Shown here: piece after piece, positions 47,312 to 55,756 of the stretch
Position numbering within the stretch: the stretch's first letter is position 1
Layout of the letters: every line of letters begins with the position of its first letter
From: Pseudomonas sp. ACN8
Lineage (GTDB): Bacteria; Pseudomonadota; Gammaproteobacteria; Pseudomonadales; Pseudomonadaceae
Direction: 5' to 3'
Assembly (NCBI RefSeq): GCF_002303925.1
Contig: NZ_MRCS01000001.1
Location: forward strand, 1-64,000
DNA length: 64,000 bases
Translations under genes and position numbers: made by a program
Notes under the pieces: generated by a model
The model's input: only the letters and a program-made list of their open reading frames with translations
The model's database searches: none
What the model was told of the DNA's origin: nothing

Positions 47312-47860
47312 ATGAACAATTACCTGTTTTTCAAGAGAGGATTGCTGGCGCTGGCAATTGGCGGTGTCCTTTCGGCTTCCATCGTTCTGGTACCAGATTC
47401 CATTTCCCATGACTCCAGTGCCTATGCCAAGGATGGTGGTGGTGGTGGTGGTGGAAGCGGCGGTGGCGGCAATGGCGGTAGCGGTGGCGGTCACGGCGGC
47501 AACAGTGGGAGCGGTGGCCATGGTGGCAATAGCGGAAGCGGCGGCAACAGTGGCCATGGTGGCAACAGTGGTCACAGCGGCAGCGACCATGGGAATTCAG
47601 GCCATGCCGGTTCTGGAGGCGCGAACTCTGGTCGCGGTGGTACCCATGCTGAAGCGGGGGATGATCACGGCAATCATGTCGGCGGCGAGCCGGGTGATGA
47701 CCACGGCGTCCACGTCGGCGGCGAGCCAGGTGATGACCGCGGTGTCCACGTTGGCGGCGAGCCGGGTGATGACCACGGTGTCCACGTTGGCGGTGAGCCA
47801 GGTGATGACCGCGGTGTCCATGTCGGCGGCGAACCCGGCGACGACAACAGCCGGATCTGA
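47312..47860 (+). CDS. Secreted Gly/Ser/His-rich protein with GGEPGDD repeats
   Basis: A 182-residue protein of unknown function. A signal peptide (LLALAIGGVLSASIVLVPDS...AYA) is shared with the protein at 54276. The mature part starts with about 65 residues of Gly, Ser, Asn and His, followed by four and a half 12-residue repeats GGEPGDD(H/R)GVHV. His and Asp clusters could bind metal or calcium (inference). AGGAG precedes the ATG. Earlier in-frame starts lack a ribosome site and extend into the leader. It is probably extracellular or surface-bound. Confidence 0.75.
   Translation: MNNYLFFKRGLLALAIGGVLSASIVLVPDSISHDSSAYAKDGGGGGGGSGGGGNGGSGGGHGGNSGSGGHGGNSGSGGNSGHGGNSGHSGSDHGNSGHAGSGGANSGRGGTHAEAGDDHGNHVGGEPGDDHGVHVGGEPGDDRGVHVGGEPGDDHGVHVGGEPGDDRGVHVGGEPGDDNSRI
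47681..47860 (+). repeat. 36-base tandem repeats encoding GGEPGDDxGVHV
   Basis: There are five consecutive 36-base units, the last diverged at its end. His and Arg alternate at the variable position, giving a 72-base higher-order period (two H-R pairs). Confidence 0.88.
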
Positions 47861-47935
47861 GGCGTTTTGTGATTCATGCAAAACCCCGGGGACCGGTTTT
47901 GCATGAGTCGTGGCAAAAATACGTGCGTGGTTTCA

Positions 47936-47950
47936 TGGGATTATTTCCCA
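47936..47950. promoter_or_regulatory. Imperfect GTGGGAA-type palindrome (variant)
   Basis: TGGGATTATTTCCCA resembles the palindromes at 47182 and 54089 and lies 40 bases before the DUF6502 gene. No TTGACA-like box at the right distance is seen. Confidence 0.4.
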
Positions 47951-47989
47951 CATGGCTATACTGGGGTTATCTATCCAGGAATTCGCTGA

Positions 47990-48832
47990 ATGCAATCGTC
48001 CACGCTGCCCACCTCGCTCCTCAAAGCCTTGCGGCATGTCATGCAGCCGCTGGTGCGCCTGATGCTGCGCAAAGGCGTCACCTACCTGGTGTTTGCCGAC
48101 CTGCTCAAGGAGGTTTTCGTCGAAGTGGCGGACCGTGAGTTCCGCCTGGGCGAGAAGGCACCGACCGACAGCCGCATCAGCCTGCTCACCGGCGTGCACC
48201 GCAAGGATGTACGGCGCTTGCGCAATACCGGCGACCCGGCTGCCTCCACGCTTCCGGAAAACATCACGTTCGGTGCGCAACTGGTCAACGCCTGGGCCAA
48301 GGCGCCCTTTTGCAACGACGCCGGCCAGCCACTGCCGTTGCCTCGATTGGCCAGTGTCGGCGGCGATCGTTCCTTCGACGCCTTGGTGGCGAAGGTCAGT
48401 ACCGATATCAGGGCGCGGGTGGTGTTGGACGAGTGGCTGCGTCTGGGGGTCGTGCGCCTTGACGAGCAAGAACGCGTGCATCTCGAAGCGCAGGCCTTCG
48501 TGCCACAAAAGGGCTTCGATGAGAAAACCGCTTACCTGGGGCATAACCTGCACGATCATGCCAGCGCTGCAGTTCACAACCTGAGCAGCGACGCCCCGGC
48601 CTTTTTTGAACGCAGCGTCCACTATGACGCACTGACCCCGATGAGCGTCGAGGCGTTGCGCCAGGCCGTGGCCAGCGAAGGAATGCAGGCCCTGTTGAGC
48701 TTCAACCGACTCGCCGCCGAACTGGAGTTCCGGGACCTGCCCAGCCTTGAACCACGCCAACGCATCACGGTCGGCTTGTACTTCTACACTGAAGCTACCG
48801 ATACCCATTCGCCAAAAGCCCCTGAACCATGA
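47990..48832 (+). CDS. DUF6502-family protein
   Basis: A 280-residue soluble protein. The first 90 residues (LVRLMLRKGVTYLVFADLLK, then DSRISLLTGVHRKDVRRLRN) look like a winged-helix or helix-turn-helix module, and the rest is helical. The family is not characterised, and members occur upstream of a DUF5666 gene as here. Its stop overlaps the ATG of the next gene, so the two are coupled. A regulatory role for the downstream secreted proteins is an inference. Confidence 0.8.
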   Translation: MQSSTLPTSLLKALRHVMQPLVRLMLRKGVTYLVFADLLKEVFVEVADREFRLGEKAPTDSRISLLTGVHRKDVRRLRNTGDPAASTLPENITFGAQLVNAWAKAPFCNDAGQPLPLPRLASVGGDRSFDALVAKVSTDIRARVVLDEWLRLGVVRLDEQERVHLEAQAFVPQKGFDEKTAYLGHNLHDHASAAVHNLSSDAPAFFERSVHYDALTPMSVEALRQAVASEGMQALLSFNRLAAELEFRDLPSLEPRQRITVGLYFYTEATDTHSPKAPEP

Positions 48833-50454
48833 CCGTCAAATTGCGCCTGATTCGTGCAGTCGCCCTCGTTCTGGGCCTCGCGCTTCCGATTGTGTTGCAA
48901 GCCGCTCCGGCCTGTGTCAGCCAGAATGACGCGGGCACCAGCGAAGTGCCGGTCATCCAGGCACCGGGAGGCACTGGCGGCACGGGCGTAGCGCCTGGCG
49001 GCATGGGCGGCACCGGCATCGATACCGACAACGGTGGAGTCGGTGGTACCGGCGCGCCACTGAAAAAACGCCCGGGCGGTATTGGCGGCACCGGGGCCGT
49101 TGCAGGCGGCGTGGGTGGTACGGGTATCAGCAACGATAACGGTGGGATCGGAGGTACCGGTATTGTCGGCACCATCACCGGGTTCGCCTCGATCTGCGTC
49201 AATGGCGTGGAAGTGCACTTCAACCAAAACGTTCCTGTCAGCGAGAACGGCATTGCCACCTCCAGTACCCGCCTGGCGATAGGCCAGGTGGTTGCCGTGG
49301 AAGCGTTCAACTCCCAGCGCGGTCTGGAAGCCGGACGCATTTCTATCCTGCACGCCTACGAAGGTCCTTTGACAGCCCTGCCGCGCGATTCCATGCCCAT
49401 GCGCGTCATGGGACAACCGGTACGCCTGGCCAAGGGTGCCCAAGTCGCTGCCGACCTGCGCCCGGGCGATCCCGTGCGGGTCAGTGGGTTGCGCGATGCT
49501 CGAGGCGAAGTGGTGGCCAGCCGCATCGACCGGGCACTCGGCCTCAAGGAGGCCAGTGCCATCGGCCCGGTGGATCGCAGCGGCTATCTCCACGGGCTCA
49601 AACTCAGCAACCACTCGGGCCCGGCGCAGGAAATGCTGGTGCGCGGCCACTGGTCCGGTCGCGAGCTGGACGTGAGCCAAAGCCGTCCCGACCCGAGCCT
49701 GCCTTTCATTGGTCGGGCACACAATGCAGTGATCGAGGGCCTGGTACAGGTCCGGCAGGAGCGCCATTTGGTGGTGGGCGGCTTTAATGTGAAGCTGGCG
49801 CGCGACACCGTGTTTGTCGGTGTGCAGGCTTCGCAGCTGACGCTGGATCGACGCGTGCGGATCAATGGCGTGTTCACCGGCGCGCGGGAGGTGCAGGCAA
49901 CGCGTATCGAATTGCCCCGCGAGGGCTCCGATTCCCCAGCCAACAACCGACACGGACGACTCGGCAGCAATGAGCAAGACACCGACGATTCAAGCGGCTC
50001 AGGCAATTCGAGCGACTCGAGCGGCTCCGGCAACTCTGGCAACTCTGGCAGTTCGGGGAACTCCGGGAGCTCCGGGAGCTCGGGCAGTGACAGGAGCGGC
50101 CGCTCCGAGAGCGCAGGCAGTGTCATCGACGATACTCGCCACGGGGGCAGTGACAGTCATGGCGGTGGCGACAATATAGAACGCGTGGACGTGAACGTGA
50201 ACGTGGACAAGTCTGGCAAATCAGAGCGAGTCGAAAGGGTCGAGCAATCCGGCAAAGGCGAGAATGTGGAAAGGGTAGAGCGGGTAGAGAAAGTAGAGAA
50301 GGTAGAACGTACGGAGAAAGTCGATCGACCTGAAAAGATCGAAAAAATTGATCGGCCGGAAAAAGTCGAGAAGGTTGAAAAGGTTGATCGGCCAGAAAAA
50401 GTCGAGAAGGTTGAACCAGTTGAAAAAATCGATCACTCCGGCAGGTCGGGTTAA
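48829..50454 (+). CDS. Exported DUF5666 protein with low-complexity tail
   Basis: A 541-residue exported protein: signal peptide ending VLQA, a GGTGGTG-rich linker (residues 45-110), DUF5666 small beta domains (for example GQVVAVEAFNSQRGLEAGRI and GDPVRVSGLRDARGEVVASR), a Ser/Gly region and a final 75 residues of repeated VEKVEKVDRPEK. The tail is a highly charged Glu/Lys/Val repeat, perhaps for cell-wall binding or coiled-coil formation. The gene overlaps the DUF6502 gene by four bases and precedes a barrel-like protein. The function is unknown. Confidence 0.8.
   Translation: MTVKLRLIRAVALVLGLALPIVLQAAPACVSQNDAGTSEVPVIQAPGGTGGTGVAPGGMGGTGIDTDNGGVGGTGAPLKKRPGGIGGTGAVAGGVGGTGISNDNGGIGGTGIVGTITGFASICVNGVEVHFNQNVPVSENGIATSSTRLAIGQVVAVEAFNSQRGLEAGRISILHAYEGPLTALPRDSMPMRVMGQPVRLAKGAQVAADLRPGDPVRVSGLRDARGEVVASRIDRALGLKEASAIGPVDRSGYLHGLKLSNHSGPAQEMLVRGHWSGRELDVSQSRPDPSLPFIGRAHNAVIEGLVQVRQERHLVVGGFNVKLARDTVFVGVQASQLTLDRRVRINGVFTGAREVQATRIELPREGSDSPANNRHGRLGSNEQDTDDSSGSGNSSDSSGSGNSGNSGSSGNSGSSGSSGSDRSGRSESAGSVIDDTRHGGSDSHGGGDNIERVDVNVNVDKSGKSERVERVEQSGKGENVERVERVEKVEKVERTEKVDRPEKIEKIDRPEKVEKVEKVDRPEKVEKVEPVEKIDHSGRSG
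50224..50451 (+). repeat. Coding repeats of the KVEKVDRPEK type
   Basis: Short imperfect repeats (GAGAAGGTTGAAAAGGTTGA and GATCGGCCGGAAAAAGTCGA) encode the last 75 residues of the DUF5666 protein. The unit length varies between about 15 and 36 bases. Confidence 0.72.
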
Positions 50455-50557
50455 AACAGTGCAGCCATGATGCACTTTCGTCATAAGTAACTAGGCTGGG
50501 TAAGTCACGCAACAAAACATGCGTGTGAACTTCGATGACGCCAGACACGAGGTGAAC

Positions 50558-51307
50558 ATGGACCCCAAGCGCATTCTGCTCGTCGGTTGGCTTGCCAGCC
50601 TGTCCTTGCCGGCCTTGGCCGATACCTTCACGACCTCGATCGGAACCGACTACTCTCGGGGCGACTATGGCACCGGTACCATGTCCGAAACCTGGTACGT
50701 CCCGCTGGTGGGCAGATACGAAACCGGTCCCATGACCTACAAGCTCACCGTGCCCTGGCTACGCATCACCAATCCTTCGGTCGGCCCTGACGGCGAGCCG
50801 CTGCCCGGCGGTTGCGGCAAGGTGGAAAGCGGTCTGGGCGACACCGTTGCCGGTGCCGACTATGCGGTGCTGGACGGCAGCGTTGGCGGGCTGTTCGTGG
50901 ACCTGATCGGCAAGGTCAAATTGCCCACCGCCGACGAAGACGAGTGCCTGGGCACCGGCAAAACCGACTATTCCGCCCAGGTCGATGTCGCCAAAGCCTT
51001 CGGTCGTGTGACCGGGTTCGCGACCCTGGGCTGGAAAAAGTTCGGCGACCCGTCGGGCTCCGACTTCGACAACCCGATATTCGCCGGCCTGGGCTTTGCC
51101 ATGCCCGTGTTTGCGCGCACCACGGCGGGCGTGTCTTACGACTGGCGGCAGAAGGTCGTTTCCACCGGCGACGAGATCGAGGAGCTCACGCTCTTTCTCA
51201 CGCACAAGCTCAATCAGGAATGGAAGTTTCAGTTGTACGCCGTCAAGGGCTTTTCCGACGCCAGCCCGGACGGCGAGGCCGGACTGTTGCTTAGCCACGC
51301 TTTCTGA
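50558..51307 (+). CDS. Putative outer-membrane beta-barrel protein
   Basis: A 249-residue exported protein with signal peptide ending PALA/DTF. The mature chain alternates polar and hydrophobic residues (TYKLTVPWLRI, FVDLIGKVKLPT, TAGVSYDWRQKVV) and ends in Phe (LLLSHAF), as in outer-membrane barrels of the MetA/phenol-transport-like type. GAGGT precedes the ATG at 50558. It follows the DUF6502 and DUF5666 genes by about 100 bases. It may export or anchor the DUF5666 protein (inference). Confidence 0.72.
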   Translation: MDPKRILLVGWLASLSLPALADTFTTSIGTDYSRGDYGTGTMSETWYVPLVGRYETGPMTYKLTVPWLRITNPSVGPDGEPLPGGCGKVESGLGDTVAGADYAVLDGSVGGLFVDLIGKVKLPTADEDECLGTGKTDYSAQVDVAKAFGRVTGFATLGWKKFGDPSGSDFDNPIFAGLGFAMPVFARTTAGVSYDWRQKVVSTGDEIEELTLFLTHKLNQEWKFQLYAVKGFSDASPDGEAGLLLSHAF

Positions 51308-51400
51308 TTCCTGGCCGTTGCCTGTCAGGTTGCCTCCGGCATTGATGGGTTTCACCGCATCGACTCAGGCCCTTTGCCTTGCTCCCGGGCGTTTTGCAGG

Positions 51401-52204
51401 TCAGTTTTTCTTCTTGATCAGCTTATTAATGTAGTACTTCAGGCTTAAACGATCCTTGGGCCTTGGTTTGTAGTGGGTTTTGTTTCTTTGTGCCGGATCG
51501 ATCGCCATGGTTCCCGCAGTGTAGTAATAAAGCGCGATAGACCTGCGGGTGATGTGTTCCGGAGTCGTTAAAGGCTCCGGGTGCCCATGATTGCTGTCCT
51601 TGTCTGTGTTGAAAATGACACAGCGATTGTAAATGGGCAGGACTTTTTTAAGGCAGGTCTTCATGCCGACGTCCCAAAGCTCCAGGTTGCCGCCGTATTC
51701 CTCTTGCCAGTCCTCATTTAGATAAATGATGATGTTCAGTCTGCGCTCAACATTAAGTTTTTTGTTGAGCCTGAAGTCCGAGTGCACCCCCAGGAAACCA
51801 CCGCTTTTCGTTTCATGCAGGCCGCCGCCGCTAAAGTAGGGGTCGGGTATCAATCCTTCGATGCCAGTGAGCTTTTCAAGAAACTGCAACATGGGGGCCG
51901 AGTTAAAGGCGTTGAAAACGGTCTTCAAATAGGGGTCGCATTCGTTGGGGCTGATTTGACGTTTGCGTTGACCTTTATAGCCGCGCTCGTAGAGCATTTC
52001 ATTGTTGGTTGGCTCGACCGGGAAGTGCGAGCAGATGCTCGCAATCAGGTCTTCGTGCAAGAAGTTGTCGAGGACTATGTGCGGAAATGGCGTAGCCTGA
52101 ACATAGCTGCCGGTCAACGAAGCACCAAAGGCGCTGGCGGCATTCTGGTCGAAATCAAGCTCCGGGGACAGGGTGATAGGTAGTGCTTGAGTGATGGGTG
52201 CCAT
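51401..52204 (-). CDS. 2-oxoglutarate/Fe(II)-dependent oxygenase (prolyl-hydroxylase-like)
   Basis: A 267-residue enzyme with the double-stranded beta-helix pattern of the 2OG-FeII_Oxy_3 type. Iron ligands are His141 and Asp143 in GVHSDFRLN and His208 in SNHGHPEPL, with Arg220/221 for 2-oxoglutarate. It would hydroxylate a protein, peptide or sugar. It lies 83 bases after a family-2 glycosyltransferase gene on the same strand, so hydroxylation followed by glycosylation of one target is plausible (inference). The gene is AT-richer than the surrounding DNA. Confidence 0.83.
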   Translation of the reverse strand: MAPITQALPITLSPELDFDQNAASAFGASLTGSYVQATPFPHIVLDNFLHEDLIASICSHFPVEPTNNEMLYERGYKGQRKRQISPNECDPYLKTVFNAFNSAPMLQFLEKLTGIEGLIPDPYFSGGGLHETKSGGFLGVHSDFRLNKKLNVERRLNIIIYLNEDWQEEYGGNLELWDVGMKTCLKKVLPIYNRCVIFNTDKDSNHGHPEPLTTPEHITRRSIALYYYTAGTMAIDPAQRNKTHYKPRPKDRLSLKYYINKLIKKKN

Positions 52205-52287
52205 TACCGCTCCAATGACCTGATATAAAAATGTATGGGTGACTTCACGCAGGGTTGAATGCCCTGCTCGTTGCGTCTATTTGCCGT

Positions 52288-53097
52288 TCACTTGGTCCTG
52301 TCGTCCTTGTTCAGGCGCTTGAGGATGTTGTTGTACATTTTGGTTCGCCTATGGGTTTCACCATAGCCGCCAACCGCTGCAACAGTGCCGGACTGAATGT
52401 GATCCAGATAGCTGAAGATTTTACGTGGTGATAACATTTCAATGACATAACCAAGTTCGGTCATGCGGTCCTGAAGCGTATAGCCAGGCACGCGATCATC
52501 CATCGAAAAGTGCATGTTGTGCTGTTTGACAAGTTTGCAGTTCCACAAGGTGCAGAAACTTTTCAAATAGACTTCTTTGTACGGTTTTGGCTCTCTGGAA
52601 CGCAAACCCATGGAGATTTTCAGGCGTCTGAAGTGGTGTTTGAATAGTCGTGAGCTAAAGCGCCAGGCGGATCTCATGGTGCCGCGGTTAATTTGCTCGA
52701 CACAACCGACGGCCGCGACCTTCGGGTTTTTCAAGCATTTATTCAACATCATCGAAAAAACATTCTTGTCGAAAACAAATGTATCGGTGTGCATCAGGAA
52801 TAAATAATCGGTGTCAATTCGCTCCAGAACCAGGTCAAGTGCCTTGCCATGGGCAATATGGCCCGCTTCAGGTTCGGAAATAGAGCGCTCGATCAAATTG
52901 ATCCAGTCAAGCGTTCGTAAGTACTCAGTGCTCTCGTCGGCGGAATAGTTGTCAACCACCCATACCGGAACGCTGTTACTGCCAAAATGCTGGTGCAATA
53001 AGTCCAGGCATATCTTGGTGATTTCTGGTGTTTTGTAATTTACTATAACTATGCTGAAGGCTTTGGAGCTTTCGGCCTGTAAATCAGGGTTGTTCAT
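52288..53097 (-). CDS. Family-2 glycosyltransferase (copy 2)
   Basis: A 269-residue homologue of the enzyme at 12694, with FSIVIVNYKT, VWVVDNYSADES and LFLMHTDTFVFD in the same positions. Stretches such as LKSFCTLWN and DRVPGY are identical in both. Unlike copy 1 it is AT-rich and probably arrived separately or was long under different selection. It is upstream of the 2OG oxygenase gene. The acceptor is unknown. Confidence 0.83.
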   Translation of the reverse strand: MNNPDLQAESSKAFSIVIVNYKTPEITKICLDLLHQHFGSNSVPVWVVDNYSADESTEYLRTLDWINLIERSISEPEAGHIAHGKALDLVLERIDTDYLFLMHTDTFVFDKNVFSMMLNKCLKNPKVAAVGCVEQINRGTMRSAWRFSSRLFKHHFRRLKISMGLRSREPKPYKEVYLKSFCTLWNCKLVKQHNMHFSMDDRVPGYTLQDRMTELGYVIEMLSPRKIFSYLDHIQSGTVAAVGGYGETHRRTKMYNNILKRLNKDDRTK

Positions 53098-53430
53098 CGT
53101 TCAGGTGCTCAATGTTATTTTAATTAATTGTATGAATGAACTTGTATACAATTTTTGCTTGTTCGCCGCGCAAAATCTTGCATGGCCAGAGAGCACAATT
53201 TGTTAATTCGCTTTGTCATGCATAATAACCACGGATTGCTCAGGCCCGATGGAGAGCAGTAGAAGCGGACTTCATCGTATAAGGATATGCCCTGCAGGTA
53301 AACATTTTGACTTGATTCGTTACATCAGGAGGCTGATCAGGTCACCACCTGCAGTACCGCCCCAAACAGGGCGTCACGCGCCGCGTATCATGCACCGGTT
53401 GAGCGTGTTTGGGAGGGAACGCCCTGCAAC
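53098..53430. other. AT-rich intergenic region
   Basis: The 333 bases lie between the glycosyltransferase start and the adenosine-kinase-like gene end. They are AT-rich near 53120 (ATTAATTGTATGAATG) and must contain the glycosyltransferase promoter. I see no convincing gene, RNA or repeat. Confidence 0.5.
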
Positions 53431-53916
53431 TCACAGCTTGTAGCCAATCTGCCGCAACAAGTTCTTGCGCCACAGAATGTCTTCATCGCCTTCGATGTCA
53501 TGGGCACAAAAGCCATCCACTACGCCCAGGATCGCTCGCCCTTGCTGCGTCTCGGCGAGAATCACTTCGGTCGGATTGGCTGTTGCACAAAAGATACGGC
53601 ATACCTCTGGAACCGTTTTGATGGTGTTCAACACGTTCAGCGGATAGAAACCTTCGCCCAGGAAAATGATGAAGCTATGGCCTGCTGCGATGGCTTTCGC
53701 ATTTTTCTGTGCAAGTTCAATCATTGAGCTATCGGTGCCAGACCATCGCACCAGGCATTTGCCGGAGGCTTCACAAAAGGCCACGCCAAACTGGATGCCT
53801 GGCACGGTATTGACCAGCGCTTCGTGGATGTCCTCGACGGACTTGATGAAATGCGTCTGACCCAGAATGAAGTTCGTCTCATCCGGTTTTTCGATTTTCA
53901 ACGTGATGAGTTGCAT
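53431..53916 (-). CDS. Adenosine-specific kinase family protein (PF04008)
   Basis: A 161-residue protein matching the small adenosine-kinase-like family common in archaea and some bacteria (HFIKSVEDIHEALVNTVPGI, then ATANPTEVILAETQQGRAIL and GVVDGF). The archaeal enzyme is reported to bind adenosine and AMP. Its role in bacteria is unclear. The gene has a ribosome site GGAGG about ten bases before the ATG and no functional neighbours. Confidence 0.87.
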   Translation of the reverse strand: MQLITLKIEKPDETNFILGQTHFIKSVEDIHEALVNTVPGIQFGVAFCEASGKCLVRWSGTDSSMIELAQKNAKAIAAGHSFIIFLGEGFYPLNVLNTIKTVPEVCRIFCATANPTEVILAETQQGRAILGVVDGFCAHDIEGDEDILWRKNLLRQIGYKL

Positions 53917-54275
53917 CTCAAACGCCTCCTTTCACGATGTTGCCAAGAGAGCCAGGCAACAAACCAAGCATAGCTACTCATTTGCCATTGCTGCGTCCTC
54001 TGTCTGCTGTTGGCCGATTGCTCAACGCGTGCCGCGGACCTGATATCCGGTCGTTGACACTTGTGCTGACAGTACTAATCTAAGTGGTGTGGGAATATTT
54101 CCCACGCTAAGATGCCAGCTGGCTCTGAAGGATCGTACGGATACCGCAGTGGCTCGTTGCTGCTGCCTATTCATGGCCGTGCCGGTTGGGTGGCCGCTCC
54201 AGTGGGCGGCCGGGAACTCACTGGACATTGCGTTCGATACGGAGGTGACAACGCAACTCCAAGCGGAGGTGCATC
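53917..54275. other. Intergenic region holding the promoter of the LEA-like gene
   Basis: The 359 bases contain only the promoter and palindrome at 54054-54105, GGAGGTG (54265) as a strong ribosome site, and a 170-base leader between them. No gene is supported in the leader. Confidence 0.55.
54054..54105 (+). promoter_or_regulatory. Promoter with GTGGGAA-TAT-TTCCCAC palindrome (copy 2)
   Basis: TTGACA, 16-base spacer, TAATCT, then seven bases and GTGGGAATATTTCCCAC (54089-54105) followed by GCTAA. This repeats the layout at 47148 almost exactly. Confidence 0.65.
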
Positions 54276-55184
54276 ATGCTGCTCAAGAAATGTTTGTTGG
54301 CTCTGGCAATAGGCGGGGTCCTGTCGGCATCGACTGTTCTGGTGCCCGATTACATCAGTAGTTTCTCCAGCGTGTATGCCAAAGATGGTGGCAGCGGCGG
54401 TGGTGGCTCCGGCAGTGGAGGCTCCGGAGGCGGTGGTCATGGTGGTGACGGCGGTGGCGGTCATGGTGCAACAGGCCATGGCGGTGACGGTCGCGGCGAT
54501 GCTGACCATGGTGGTATGGCCGGGAACAGAGGCCCGGGCAATGCGCGTGACAACGACGATGACAATGGTGCCATGGCCGGGAATAGAGGCCCAAATAGAG
54601 GCCCAGGCAAAGCGCAAGACAACGATGATGACAACGACGCGGATAACGCCGCCGATGCAGCCAGGGAAGCCGCAGAAGATGCCGGTGACGCTGCAAGGGA
54701 AGCGGCAGAAGACGCCGATGACGCTGCAAGGGAAGCCGCGGAAGACAGAGGCGTTGCCAGAAATGACGCTGATGTAGCCAGAGACGCAGCCAAGGCTGAT
54801 GCAGACGCAGCCCGGGATGCGGCAAAAGCCGCTGCTGATGCAGCCCGGGACGCCGCCAGAGCTGAGGCGGATGCAGCACGGGATGCCGCAAGAGCTGCTG
54901 GCGTACCGCGCGCAGAGGCCGATGCAGCCAGAGACGCTGCCCGGGCCGCCGCGGATGCAGCCAGAGACGCCGCCAAGGCCGACGCAGATGCTGCCAGGGA
55001 TGCAGCCAAGGCTGATGCGGATGCTGCCAGGGACGCAGCCAAAGCCAAGGCGAACGTAGCCAGAGAGGCTGACAAAGCCAAGGCGCGGGCGGCCAGAGAG
55101 GATGTGGCTGACGCCCCGGATGCACCAGATGCCCCAGACGCACCTGACGCACCGGATTTCGATACGGTTGAGATAGAGAACTAG
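54276..55184 (+). CDS. Secreted protein with LEA-like 11-residue Ala/Asp/Arg repeats
   Basis: A 302-residue protein of unknown function. The signal peptide (LLALAIGGVLSASTVLVPDY...VYA) matches the protein at 47312. Residues 37-120 are Gly/His/Asp-rich. Residues 125-275 are about 13 copies of an 11-residue unit of the form ADAARDAAKAD, and the end is an APD repeat. The period and composition resemble group-3 LEA proteins, which protect proteins and membranes during drying. A long helix or right-handed coiled coil is expected. GGAGGTG gives strong translation. Confidence 0.75.
   Translation: MLLKKCLLALAIGGVLSASTVLVPDYISSFSSVYAKDGGSGGGGSGSGGSGGGGHGGDGGGGHGATGHGGDGRGDADHGGMAGNRGPGNARDNDDDNGAMAGNRGPNRGPGKAQDNDDDNDADNAADAAREAAEDAGDAAREAAEDADDAAREAAEDRGVARNDADVARDAAKADADAARDAAKAAADAARDAARAEADAARDAARAAGVPRAEADAARDAARAAADAARDAAKADADAARDAAKADADAARDAAKAKANVAREADKAKARAAREDVADAPDAPDAPDAPDAPDFDTVEIEN
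54648..55100 (+). repeat. 33-base tandem repeats encoding 11-residue helical units
   Basis: About 13 imperfect 33-base units (for example GCAGCCAGAGACGCCGCCAA) encode ADAARDAAKAD-like hendecads, interrupted once by GVPRAE. Confidence 0.82.
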
Positions 55185-55263
55185 GCCCGCACGTTCGGCA
55201 ATGAATACGGCAGGCCTACCCGTCGATGACGTCCCGGGGGTTTGAAGGACGTATCGGCAATGA

Positions 55264-55305
55264 GTCGCAAGCCCTGAAGAATCGCGGGGGCTTGCGACTT
55301 TTTTT
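55264..55305 (+). terminator. Rho-independent terminator of the LEA-like gene
   Basis: The stem GTCGCAAGCCC/GGGCTTGCGAC with a 13-base loop is followed by seven T. Confidence 0.9.
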
Positions 55306-55405
55306 CGACATATGCCGCAGGTCTGAAACACTGACGTGAATGACGCAAGGGGAGACGGAACTGGACGGCACGAAAAAATGTGCCGGACACTTCCAACACC
55401 GGAAT

Positions 55406-55756
55406 TTACTTCTTAATGGACACAATCGAGGCGCTGTTACCCTCTAGCCGGAAGGAAAACGATACCCGGTCTCCAGGCGCCAACCCCGACAACTGATCTT
55501 GCGTCACGGAAAAGGCCATCGTCATCGGCGGCCATTGCAGGGCGGGAACGGCGCCGTGGGAGATCGTCACCGTGCCCTTCGAAATATCGATAGCCTTGAT
55601 CGTACCTTCGGCATTCGAGACCGGAGCCTGTTTAGTTTCCTGCTTCATCTGCATACCTTCCATGCCGTCCATTTTCATGCCCGGCATGTCCTGCGCGCGG
55701 GCAGAAAGTGATAGCGCGAATACGGTGCTTGCGACTGCAATCAGGGTCAGTTTCAT
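55406..55756 (-). CDS. cusF: Periplasmic copper-binding protein, CusF-like
   Basis: A 116-residue exported protein (signal ending SARA/QDM). The mature start is Met-rich ([14 protein letters not shown]), and the CusF domain carries the copper/silver ligands His67, Trp75, Met78 and Met80 (QWPPMTMAF). CusF hands Cu(I) or Ag(I) from the periplasm to CusB. Its ATG overlaps the cusA stop, so it is coupled to the efflux genes and is last in the operon. Confidence 0.9.
   Translation of the reverse strand: MKLTLIAVASTVFALSLSARAQDMPGMKMDGMEGMQMKQETKQAPVSNAEGTIKAIDISKGTVTISHGAVPALQWPPMTMAFSVTQDQLSGLAPGDRVSFSFRLEGNSASIVSIKK

Noticed and set aside
47681-47860. A possible CRISPR array
   Set aside because: The 36-base units follow each other without spacers, keep the reading frame and encode GGEPGDD peptides. 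No cas genes are present.
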